Part shown: piece by piece, positions 1-5,053 of the stretch
How positions within the stretch are numbered: the stretch's first letter is position 1
Layout of the letters: each line of letters opens with the position of its first letter
Assembly (NCBI GenBank): GCA_016288255.1
Contig: JAEEYS010000136.1
Location: 1-7,357, forward strand
From: Bacillota bacterium
Lineage (GTDB): Bacteria; Bacillota; Tb-RUG-66
DNA length: 7,357 bases
Direction: 5' to 3'
Made by a program: the position numbers and the translations under genes
Notes under the pieces: generated by a model
What the model saw: only the letters and a program-made list of their open reading frames with translations
Databases searched by the model: none
What the model was told of the DNA's origin: nothing

Positions 1-1
1 A

Positions 2-943
2 AAGCTGATGGATGGGGTGCTTGCAGAGGATGTAAATTGTTTTCAGCCGGATATGATCGTATCGGATTCCGCATGCTTTTGGGGAAAACTGACAGCGGAA
101 AAGTATCACCTGCCTTTTGTATGCTCTACCACCACCTTTGCTTTTAATGAGCATTCTTCTAAATACTTAAAATACAGCAAGGCGGAAATGGCAGATATGA
201 TCTTGGGACTGCCGAGGGTGAACCGGGCTTTAAAAAAATTAAGACCTTTGGGATATCATGTAAAAAGCGCACTCGATATTATACAAAACAAAAATGACAC
301 AAATACGATCGTTTATACATCGGAAAGATTCCAGCCTTATGCGGAAACCTTTGACAAAGGGCATTACCGTTTTGTGGGACCTTGCGTAAAAAGGACGGAA
401 GTGACGAGAGAGCCGGGGCAGAGGCCTTTTGTTTATATTTCTTTAGGAACAGTTATCAATGACAGGCCGGATTTTTATCAAAATTGTATCGAAGGATTGA
501 AAGAAGAGGAGATGGATATACTGATTTCCTGCGGGAAAGCGTTTGATCCCACGATCCTTGCGCCTTTGCCGGAAAATGTAACAGTGGAACATTCTGTGGA
601 TCAGATGAAGGTGCTTGCAAAAGCGGATCTCTTTATTACACACTGCGGAATGAACAGCGCTTCGGAAGGAATGTATATGGGTGTTCCGGAACTTTTGTTT
701 CCTTTGACCGGGGAAGAACAAGCGGTCGCGCGTCGTGTGAGTGAAGTAGGAGCGGGAACGGTTTTGACAAAAAAAGAGGCTGAAAGTCCGGAAGGGATAC
801 AAAGCGCCGTGAAAAGGATCCTTTTGGATAAAGCAGTCAAAGCTGGAGCGCAGAAAATGCGAGAGGATTTCTTGTCTTTAAGCGGAGCAAAAGGAGCCGC
901 GGATTTTATAGAATTTGTAGGGAATGGACAGAATACCAGATAA
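2..943 (+). CDS. MGT-family UDP-glycosyltransferase, 3' part (5' end outside window)
   Basis: Predicted GT-B fold glycosyltransferase of the macrolide glycosyltransferase (MGT/UGT) type, which moves a sugar from a nucleotide sugar to a small hydrophobic acceptor. The acceptor cannot be told from sequence. The reading frame is open to the left edge, and the ATG at position 8 has no ribosome binding site. The visible start (QPDMIVSDSACFWGK) aligns with the interior of the N-terminal acceptor domain, so perhaps 80-90 residues are missing. Counting from ATG 8, FVYISLGT at 141-148 opens the C-terminal nucleotide-sugar domain. THCGMNSASEG at 211-221 followed by GVPELLFPLTGEEQ at 225-238 is the UGT donor-binding signature, with the usual acidic residue and Gln at its end. 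The stop is TAA 941-943. It converges on rlmL. Family membership is firm; the substrate is unknown. Confidence 0.85.
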   Translation, partial: KLMDGVLAEDVNCFQPDMIVSDSACFWGKLTAEKYHLPFVCSTTTFAFNEHSSKYLKYSKAEMADMILGLPRVNRALKKLRPLGYHVKSALDIIQNKNDTNTIVYTSERFQPYAETFDKGHYRFVGPCVKRTEVTREPGQRPFVYISLGTVINDRPDFYQNCIEGLKEEEMDILISCGKAFDPTILAPLPENVTVEHSVDQMKVLAKADLFITHCGMNSASEGMYMGVPELLFPLTGEEQAVARRVSEVGAGTVLTKKEAESPEGIQSAVKRILLDKAVKAGAQKMREDFLSLSGAKGAADFIEFVGNGQNTR

Positions 944-1083
944 GATACCTGCTTGCTGCCCAGTCGGCTTAGATAGAAAAGTATAGGAAATTTATCAGTC
1001 AGTAATGGTTTGTATGATATTTCGGCAGGATTTGATTTGATGGAAAAACATAAAGGATGCTAGAAGGGCTTTTTTATAAAAAT

Positions 1084-1106
1084 CCGTCTTTCTATTTAAA
1101 AGGCGG
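1084..1106. other. Weak hairpin between the glycosyltransferase and rlmL
   Basis: CCGTCTTT (1084-1091) can pair with AAAGGCGG (1099-1106) around a 7-base loop, with one G-U pair. Neither side has a long T-run, so it is at most a weak auxiliary terminator or an mRNA 3'-end structure for the glycosyltransferase transcript. The rest of 944-1135 shows no credible gene: start codons there lead only to very short frames without ribosome binding sites. Confidence 0.25.
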
Positions 1107-1135
1107 GGAGTCCGCAAAAATCTTAGGTTTGAGAC

Positions 1136-1175
1136 AAAAAAACAGAGAGGAAAATAGATCACTCTCTGTTTTTTT
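1136..1175. terminator. Bidirectional intrinsic terminator, glycosyltransferase / rlmL
   Basis: A perfect 14-bp inverted repeat: A7CAGAGAG at 1136-1149 and CTCTCTGT7 at 1162-1175, separated by a 12-base loop. The A-run on one side and T-run on the other give a U-tract on both strands. It can end the rightward glycosyltransferase transcript and the leftward rlmL transcript, whose stop codon lies only 14 bases away. Confidence 0.85.
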
Positions 1176-1189
1176 GTTGTGTTTTCATC

Positions 1190-2371
1190 TTATTCTTTGT
1201 CTTTTTCTTCCCGCGGGGCATCGTTCTCTTTTTTCTTGGGCGGGATAGGACCGATATATTGATAAAAATAGGTTTTTAATTTGCCGTTATAGAGTTTGCG
1301 GTTTTTGCCTTTTTCACCATAGCATTTTTCAAATTCTTCATGAGAAGTGATGGCGCAGATAGACCAAGTATCCTCATAGGGTCTTAAGATCTTGCCCATC
1401 AAGGTATAAAGCGCCTTAGCCTCTTCTTTTTCACCCAGGCGCTCTCCGTAGGGCGGATTGGTGATCACATAGGCGTATTTTTTCTTGGAACTGAAGTCTT
1501 TGAAATCCAGTTTTTGAAATTTGATCACGTCATCTACGCCTGCCTGAAAAGCGTTTTCCGACGCGATCTTGATGGCTTTATAATCTTTATCGGAAGCCAG
1601 GATATTCAGTTCCCGCTCCTGATCGATCTTTTTTAGCGCCTTGACTTTTTCCTCTTTTAAGAGTTCTTTGGGAACAAAGCTCCATTCTTCAAACGCAAAA
1701 TGGCGATTCAGACCCGGGGCAATGTTTCTGCCGATCATAGCGGCTTCGATGGGAATCGTGCCGGAACCGCAAAAAGGATCATAGAGGGTGCGGTCCGGGT
1801 GCCATTTGCTGATATAGATCAAACCGGCGGCCAAAGTTTCTTTGATGGGGGCAAAAGTCTGACTTTGCCGATAGCCCCGCTTGTGAAGGCCTGTACCGGA
1901 AGTATCTATGGTAAGAGTAACCGTGTCTTTTAAAATAGAGACCATAATAGGATAAAGAGGGCCCTCTTCGGAAAACCAATCTACGCCGTAATGAGTCTTT
2001 AAACTTTCCACAATGGCTTTTTTTACAATGGCTTGGCAGTCCGATAAGCTAAAAAGCTTTGATTTTACGGATTTTGCTTTACTGACGGGGAAAGCGGCGT
2101 TTTCCGGAAGATAAAGATGCCAGGGCAGTTTTTTGGTCTCCTGGAACAGTTCCTCAAAGGTGGTCGCTTTGAACTCTCCGATCTTTAATAAGACTCTGTC
2201 CGCTGTACGAAGCCAAAGGTTTGCGTAAGGGATAGCGGAAAGATCGCCTTGAAAGGTGACTTTACCGTTTTCTGTTATGGTATTTTGAAATCCCAGCCGT
2301 TTTAATTCCATTGCTGTGATGGCTTCCAGTCCGAAAGCGGACGTGGCGATAAGCGTGACTTCCTGCTGCAT
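1190..2371 (-). CDS. rlmL: THUMP-domain class I RNA methyltransferase (RlmL/YpsC type, predicted 23S rRNA guanine-N2)
   Basis: 393 residues. Predicted S-adenosylmethionine-dependent rRNA methyltransferase. The family includes the N-terminal half of E. coli RlmKL, which makes m2G2445 in 23S rRNA, and stand-alone Gram-positive YpsC proteins. The N-terminal ferredoxin-like plus THUMP RNA-binding region spans about residues 1-160. The Rossmann methyltransferase domain follows, with SAM motif I DPFCGSGT at 198-205, IGRNIAPGLNR at 213-223, and catalytic motif NPPYGER at 305-311, where the N-P-P-Y is typical of amino methylation. The tail from about 379 is highly charged (KKKENDAPREEKDKE) and probably disordered. 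The ATG at 2371 is preceded by AAGGAG with 8 bases of spacing, and a strong sigma-A promoter lies just upstream. The length fits stand-alone RlmL/YpsC. The exact target nucleotide is inferred from the family. Confidence 0.9.
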   Translation of the reverse strand: MQQEVTLIATSAFGLEAITAMELKRLGFQNTITENGKVTFQGDLSAIPYANLWLRTADRVLLKIGEFKATTFEELFQETKKLPWHLYLPENAAFPVSKAKSVKSKLFSLSDCQAIVKKAIVESLKTHYGVDWFSEEGPLYPIMVSILKDTVTLTIDTSGTGLHKRGYRQSQTFAPIKETLAAGLIYISKWHPDRTLYDPFCGSGTIPIEAAMIGRNIAPGLNRHFAFEEWSFVPKELLKEEKVKALKKIDQERELNILASDKDYKAIKIASENAFQAGVDDVIKFQKLDFKDFSSKKKYAYVITNPPYGERLGEKEEAKALYTLMGKILRPYEDTWSICAITSHEEFEKCYGEKGKNRKLYNGKLKTYFYQYIGPIPPKKKENDAPREEKDKE

Positions 2372-2400
2372 TTGATTTTCTCCTTTTTTGTCATATGTTT

Positions 2401-2429
2401 ATTGTATGTGGAAAGAAAACCATTGTCAA
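2401..2429 (-). promoter_or_regulatory. Sigma-A promoter of rlmL
   Basis: On the - strand, TTGACA (2429-2424) and TACAAT (2406-2401) are separated by exactly 17 bases. This is a perfect -35 and a one-mismatch -10 at ideal spacing. The start of transcription would fall near 2394, roughly 20 bases before the rlmL start codon, leaving only a short leader that carries the AAGGAG site. Confidence 0.85.
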
Positions 2430-2518
2430 ATGATGCTCACGTTTGGGACTGTAAAAAAATAAATGGAAAAATATGCCGGATCGGCGGAGCCTTTTGGGAC
2501 GGTTTCCTAAACTTTGCC

Positions 2519-2547
2519 GCATAGGGAATAGAAAACGGCGCATACTA
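2519..2547 (+). promoter_or_regulatory. Candidate forespore (sigma-G/sigma-F-like) promoter of the DUF1540 gene
   Basis: GCATA (2519-2523), 17 bases, then CATACTA (2541-2547). This fits the B. subtilis sigma-G consensus gHATR - 17/18 - CATnHTA at every defined position. The same -10 region also resembles the overlapping sigma-F pattern (GGnnAnAnTR) with one mismatch and 14-base spacing. No good sigma-A promoter is visible in this interval. The predicted start of transcription, near 2554, is about 15 bases before the ribosome binding site. The motifs are short, so this is a candidate. Confidence 0.5.
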
Positions 2548-2583
2548 GTTTTGTAACTTAAAACAAATGGGAGGTGCCATAGC

Positions 2584-2742
2584 ATGGAAGCAAATAAAAG
2601 TATCAAATGTACCGTACAGCAATGTAAAAACCATTGCGGTAAAGAAGATTACTGCGCATTAAGATCTATCAATGTGGGAACACATGAGCTGCATCCTACG
2701 GAATCAGCATGTGTGGACTGTAATTCTTTTGAATTGAAATAA
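2584..2742 (+). CDS. DUF1540 domain small cysteine-rich protein
   Basis: 52 residues. The function of this family is not known. The protein is essentially one DUF1540 domain: IKCTVQQCKNHCGKEDYC at 7-24, then ACVDCNSFEL at 42-51. The six cysteines (9, 14, 18, 24, 43, 46) have spacing that could bind a metal such as zinc, but that is inference. There is no signal peptide or membrane segment, so it is probably cytoplasmic. The start is clear: GGGAGGTG at 2569-2576 sits 7 bases before the ATG. A sigma-G-like promoter lies upstream, and the gene converges on sigK with a shared terminator. Promoter and neighbour together suggest expression during sporulation, but this is not proven. It is a complete gene that length cut-offs would easily miss. 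Confidence 0.88.
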   Translation: MEANKSIKCTVQQCKNHCGKEDYCALRSINVGTHELHPTESACVDCNSFELK

Positions 2743-2765
2743 GAAAAGGGTGGTATAGCGTAAGT

Positions 2766-2801
2766 AAAAATGAGTAATCGGTCGATCCGTTACTCATTTT
2801 T
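2766..2801. terminator. Bidirectional terminator between the DUF1540 gene and sigK
   Basis: A perfect 12-bp stem, AAAAATGAGTAA (2766-2777) with TTACTCATTTTT (2790-2801), extended by CGG/CCG around a TCGAT loop with one bulged T (2778). Both strands end in a U-run. The stem reaches the last base of the sigK stop codon (TGA, 2803-2801), so sigK has almost no 3' untranslated region before termination begins. Confidence 0.85.
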
Positions 2802-3496
2802 CAATGTTCCGGCTGGATGGCGTGAAACAGCTTATCAATGGCTTTTTTCTCAATGCGGGATACATAAGAACGGCTGATCCCCAATTTTTCGGCGATTTCC
2901 CGCTGGGTAAAGATGTTTCCGTTTTTTAAGCCGTAACGAAGCTGCAAGACGATCCTTTCCCGGGGGTCCAGGGCGGTCATGATATTTTCAGACAATTTTT
3001 TCTTATACAGTTTCAGTTCTACGGCATCATCCACCAGATCATCTTCTTTGCCTAAAATGTCCATAAGAGAGATCTCGTTGCCTTCCTTGTCGGTGCCGAT
3101 CGGGTCTTCCAGATACACTTCGCTCTTTATTTTTTTGGTTGCTCTTAAATGCATCAAGATCTCGTTTTCGATGCATTTTGCCGCATAGGTGGAAAGCCTG
3201 GTCTTTTTGTTTTCTTTATAGGTGGAGATGGCTTTGATCAAACCGATGGTCCCGATGGAGATCAGATCATCTTGATTTTGTTTTGTGCCGGAAAATTTTT
3301 TGACGATATGGGCTACAAGGCGCAGGTTATGCTCTATCAAAATATTTCGGGCTTCCAGATCCCCTTGCCAGCAGAGGGTGAGATATTTTTTTTCGTCTTC
3401 CGGGCTTAGGGGCTGGGGAAAAGAATTGAGATTGGTGATATAGGAACAAAATCCTAAAAATCCGGGAAACAAGTAGGGAAAAAATAAACCAAACAT
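2801..3496 (-). CDS. sigK: RNA polymerase sporulation sigma factor SigK (pro-sigma-K)
   Basis: 231 residues. SigK directs late mother-cell transcription (coat, cortex and mother-cell lysis genes). Sigma-70 region 2 covers about residues 48-120 ([12 protein letters not shown] at 57-68, [12 protein letters not shown] at 77-88, later [12 protein letters not shown]). [16 protein letters not shown] follows, and the region 4 helix-turn-helix is [22 protein letters not shown] at 197-218. FPQPLS and [10 protein letters not shown] favour SigK over its paralogue SigE. The N-terminus is hydrophobic, and CSYITN at 17-22 aligns with the Ser-Tyr processing site of B. subtilis pro-sigma-K, suggesting cleavage after Ser18 by a SpoIVFB-type protease. 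The start is ATG 3496, 7 bases after GGAGG. A longer frame from TTG 3511 would place the ribosome binding site inside the coding region. The gene is uninterrupted, with no skin-type element. Confidence 0.93.
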   Translation of the reverse strand: MFGLFFPYLFPGFLGFCSYITNLNSFPQPLSPEDEKKYLTLCWQGDLEARNILIEHNLRLVAHIVKKFSGTKQNQDDLISIGTIGLIKAISTYKENKKTRLSTYAAKCIENEILMHLRATKKIKSEVYLEDPIGTDKEGNEISLMDILGKEDDLVDDAVELKLYKKKLSENIMTALDPRERIVLQLRYGLKNGNIFTQREIAEKLGISRSYVSRIEKKAIDKLFHAIQPEH

Positions 3497-3529
3497 AAAA
3501 GGCCTCCTCAACAGATCGTGATAAAAACT

Positions 3530-3553
3530 ATTGTATGTGGGGAAGGCTTGTTA
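3530..3553 (-). promoter_or_regulatory. Candidate sigma-E promoter element (and possible SpoIIID site) of sigK
   Basis: On the - strand, CATACAAT (3537-3530) matches the sigma-E -10 consensus CATACAnT exactly and lies about 34 bases before the sigK start codon. No convincing sigma-E -35 is visible at 14-15 bases, and no sigma-A -35 at 17. A weak -35 fits a promoter that needs an activator. In B. subtilis sigK is transcribed by sigma-E with SpoIIID. TAACAAGC (3553-3546) agrees with the RACARNY core of the SpoIIID consensus but not with its outer bases. The -10 is moderately supported; the SpoIIID site is weak. Confidence 0.5.
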
Positions 3554-3605
3554 GGTTCTCTGATTCTGAAAGAAAAGAAGTTTTGGCCTGTATCTATTTT
3601 TGGGA

Positions 3606-3633
3606 TTGACACGAAAACAGAGTATGATATAAT
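3606..3633 (+). promoter_or_regulatory. Sigma-A promoter P1 of the infC operon
   Basis: TTGACA (3606-3611), 16 bases, then TATAAT (3628-3633). Both hexamers are perfect, and a TGA just before the -10 adds an extended -10 (TGn). This looks like a very strong vegetative promoter, as expected for a ribosomal protein operon. It lies back to back with the sigK promoter region. Confidence 0.88.
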
Positions 3634-3668
3634 AAACCTGCCGCAAAGAGAAGAAAAGAAAGAGATCC

Positions 3669-3697
3669 TTGACTTTTCATAAAATGCGTGCTAAAAT
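3669..3697 (+). promoter_or_regulatory. Sigma-A promoter P2 of the infC operon
   Basis: TTGACT (3669-3674), 17 bases, then TAAAAT (3692-3697), preceded by TGC (extended -10). Transcription would start near 3704, just before the first copy of the duplicated leader 12-mer, so transcripts from both P1 and P2 contain the whole attenuator. Confidence 0.75.
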
Positions 3698-3717
3698 AAT
3701 TCTGTTAAAAAGAAAGT

Positions 3718-3819
3718 AGAGTATCCGCTCTCACCTTGGCGCCATAGTGTCGGGTTCATCATGTGATAGAATATATGAGTTCTTTTGTATGAATTGGAAG
3801 GCGGATAAGAGTATCCGCT
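3718..3819 (+). repeat. Duplicated 12-mer in the infC leader
   Basis: AGAGTATCCGCT is present in exact copies at 3718-3729 and 3808-3819, 90 bases apart. Copy 1 can also close a small local hairpin, AGAG/CTCT (3718-3721 with 3728-3731), that presents TATCCG in its loop. Copy 2 is the terminator's descending arm. The two copies compete for the same partner at 3801-3807. Confidence 0.8.
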
Positions 3820-3825
3820 TTTTTT
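3798..3825 (+). terminator. Regulated intrinsic terminator in the infC leader
   Basis: The core is a 7-bp stem, GCGGATA (3801-3807) with TATCCGC (3812-3818), around an AGAG loop. It can be lengthened by AAG/TTT pairs (one G-U) to 10 bp, and a run of seven T follows (3819-3825). It lies between the promoters and the gene, so it must be read through for expression, which marks it as an attenuator. Confidence 0.82.
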
Positions 3826-3855
3826 AATGCTTATCATTCTTGGAGGTGAATAATT

Positions 3856-4371
3856 ATAGCTAACGAAGAACTTTTGATCAATGAAGAGATTAGATTAAAA
3901 GAATTAAGACTCATTGATGAAGATAACAATCAGCTGGGGATCATGGGGAGCAGAGAAGCGTTGGAACTGGCCCAGGAAAGAGATCTTGATCTGGTATTGA
4001 TTGCCAGTCAGACTACACCGCCGGTTTGTAAAATCATGGACTATGGCAAATATAAATATGAAACCAGCAAACGAAAAAAAGAAGCAAAGAAGAAACAAAA
4101 AGTAATCAATGTAAAAGAATTGAGAATCGGCTTGAATATAGAACAGCATGATTTGGGCGTAAGGATGAATCAAGCAAAGTCTTTTTTGGCGGACGGCGAC
4201 AAAGTCAAAATGACGGTTCGATTCAGGGGCAGAGAGATCGCGCATTCCGATCTGGCTTTGGAGATCATGAAAAAGATCGAAGAAGCGCTGAAAGATGTTG
4301 CGGTGGTAGAGAAAAAACCGATGCTTGAAGGAAAAAGCATGATTATGATAGTTGCACCAAAAACAAATTAG
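3856..4371 (+). CDS. infC: Translation initiation factor IF-3 (non-AUG start)
   Basis: 171 residues if started at ATA 3856. IF3 binds the 30S subunit, keeps it apart from 50S and checks start-codon/initiator-tRNA pairing. The N-domain spans about 1-75, with the IF3 signature KIMDYGKYKYE at 59-69. A lysine-rich linker helix follows (KRKKEAKKKQK), then the C-domain with VINVKELRIG, GDKVKMTVRFRGREIAH and a MIMIVAPK end. Between the in-frame TGA at 3847 and TTG 3874 there is no ATG, GTG, CTG or other TTG. GGAGGTG (3842-3848) is well placed for ATA 3856 (9 bases after GGAGG) and less so for ATT 3853 (6 bases). TTG 3874 lacks a ribosome binding site and would trim the N-terminus seen in homologues. 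AUU starts in infC are known in E. coli and Bacillus and allow IF3 to limit its own translation. First gene of the operon, 18 bases before rpmI. Confidence 0.93.
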   Translation: MANEELLINEEIRLKELRLIDEDNNQLGIMGSREALELAQERDLDLVLIASQTTPPVCKIMDYGKYKYETSKRKKEAKKKQKVINVKELRIGLNIEQHDLGVRMNQAKSFLADGDKVKMTVRFRGREIAHSDLALEIMKKIEEALKDVAVVEKKPMLEGKSMIMIVAPKTN

Positions 4372-4389
4372 TCAGGAGGAGACAAAATT

Positions 4390-4587
4390 ATGCCAAAAAT
4401 GAAAACACACAGCGGCGCAAAAAAAAGATTCAATATATCTAAAGGCGGCAAGATCAAAAGAGCCAAAGCCTATAAGAGTCATATTCTTTCTAAAAAATCA
4501 GCGAAAAGAAAAATGAATTTAAGACATGCAGGCTTAGTGAGTGAAGCAGATTACCAAAAAGTAAAAAAATTGATCCCATACAAATAA
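4390..4587 (+). CDS. rpmI: 50S ribosomal protein L35
   Basis: 65 residues, the normal length for bL35, a small, very basic protein of the 50S subunit that contacts 23S rRNA. It begins [14 protein letters not shown], the family signature, and has the conserved [18 protein letters not shown] segment near 36-53. AGGAGG at 4374-4379 is 10 bases before the ATG. It sits between infC and rplT with 18- and 17-base gaps, so the three genes are co-transcribed from the promoters before infC. Confidence 0.97.
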   Translation: MPKMKTHSGAKKRFNISKGGKIKRAKAYKSHILSKKSAKRKMNLRHAGLVSEADYQKVKKLIPYK

Positions 4588-4604
4588 TTTAGGAGGAATA
4601 GATC

Positions 4605-4958
4605 ATGGCTAGAGTAAAAAAGGGTGTTGGCGCCCATAAAAGACATAAAAAGATTTTGAAACAAGCAAAAGGATATTGGGGAGCTAGAAAAAATAGATTC
4701 AGAGTAGCAAATCAAGCGGTTTTCCGCGCAATGGCGCATTCCTACAAAGGAAGAAAACTGAAAAAAAGAGATTTCAGAAAATTATGGATCACCAGGATCA
4801 ATGCTGCGGCAAGAATGAATGGTATGACCTACAGCGCGTTTATGAACGGCTTAAAGAAAGCAAATGTGGATATCAACAGAAAAATGCTTTCTGAAATCGC
4901 AGTAACAGATCCGCAAGGATTCCAGAATTTGATCGAAGTGGCAAAATCCAATCTGTAA
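4605..4958 (+). CDS. rplT: 50S ribosomal protein L20
   Basis: 117 residues, standard length for bL20. L20 binds 23S rRNA early and is needed for 50S assembly. In both E. coli and Bacillus it also represses its own operon through the mRNA. The basic N-terminal extension [20 protein letters not shown] is followed by [15 protein letters not shown], and the C-domain carries the family signature [18 protein letters not shown] at about 53-70. AGGAGG at 4591-4596 is 8 bases before the ATG. It is the last gene of the operon, closed by a strong terminator 13 bases past the stop. It is the likely ligand of the attenuator upstream of infC. Confidence 0.97.
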   Translation: MARVKKGVGAHKRHKKILKQAKGYWGARKNRFRVANQAVFRAMAHSYKGRKLKKRDFRKLWITRINAAARMNGMTYSAFMNGLKKANVDINRKMLSEIAVTDPQGFQNLIEVAKSNL

Positions 4959-4970
4959 AAGAGGAAAAGA

Positions 4971-5001
4971 AAAGCCATCCTGCTTTGGGATGGCTTTTTT
5001 T
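4971..5001 (+). terminator. Intrinsic terminator after rplT
   Basis: AAAGCCATCC (4971-4980) pairs perfectly with GGATGGCTTT (4988-4997) around a 7-base loop, and the T-run extends to 5001. It ends the infC-rpmI-rplT transcript. The open frame of the next gene extends back into it from a TTG at 4985, but translation should begin at ATG 5054. Confidence 0.9.
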
Positions 5002-5053
5002 AAAAACGATTTTTCTTTTGAGGCTATTTATAAGACCGGAAAGGGAAAACAGC

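Larger units (their letters stand above)
3704..3855 (+). promoter_or_regulatory. infC operon leader, probable L20-responsive attenuator
   Basis: About 150 bases of leader RNA ahead of infC. AGAGTATCCGCT occurs twice, at 3718-3729 and 3808-3819. The second copy is the 3' half of an intrinsic terminator whose 5' half is GCGGATA (3801-3807). The first copy can pair with the same GCGGATA, so pairing there would prevent the terminator: two mutually exclusive folds. In Bacillus the infC-rpmI-rplT operon is known to be repressed by excess L20, which promotes termination in a leader of this kind. Gene order and fold agree with that model. I infer the ligand from the operon and cannot show the L20 contact site from sequence. 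Confidence 0.7.

Noticed and set aside
443..840. Antisense open frames inside the glycosyltransferase gene
   Set aside because: They lie opposite a well-supported coding frame, lack ribosome binding sites and have no recognisable domains.
1057..1248. 63-codon open frame on the + strand starting ATG 1057
   Set aside because: It runs through the bidirectional terminator at 1136-1175 and into the 3' end of rlmL, has no ribosome binding site and resembles no family.
2513..2546. Possible sigma-A promoter (TTTGCC ... CATACT) for the DUF1540 gene
   Set aside because: Spacing is 22 bases and both hexamers are poor; the sigma-G-like reading of the same region fits much better.
2391..2606. 71-codon - strand frame upstream of rlmL
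   Set aside because: It covers the rlmL sigma-A promoter and overlaps the start of the DUF1540 gene, has no family signature, and its composition does not look coding.
3497..3511. Five-residue N-terminal extension of sigK from TTG 3511
   Set aside because: These codons are the AGGAGG ribosome binding site itself; ATG 3496 has ideal spacing and gives the family-typical pro-sequence.
3904..4245. 113-codon - strand frame opposite infC
   Set aside because: It is a shadow of infC: a Phe/Ile-rich translation produced by the complement of Lys/Glu codons, with no start signals.
4985..5053. 23-residue N-terminal extension of the SpoU methyltransferase from TTG 4985
   Set aside because: It begins inside the rplT terminator loop, while ATG 5054 has a ribosome binding site and gives the normal family N-terminus.
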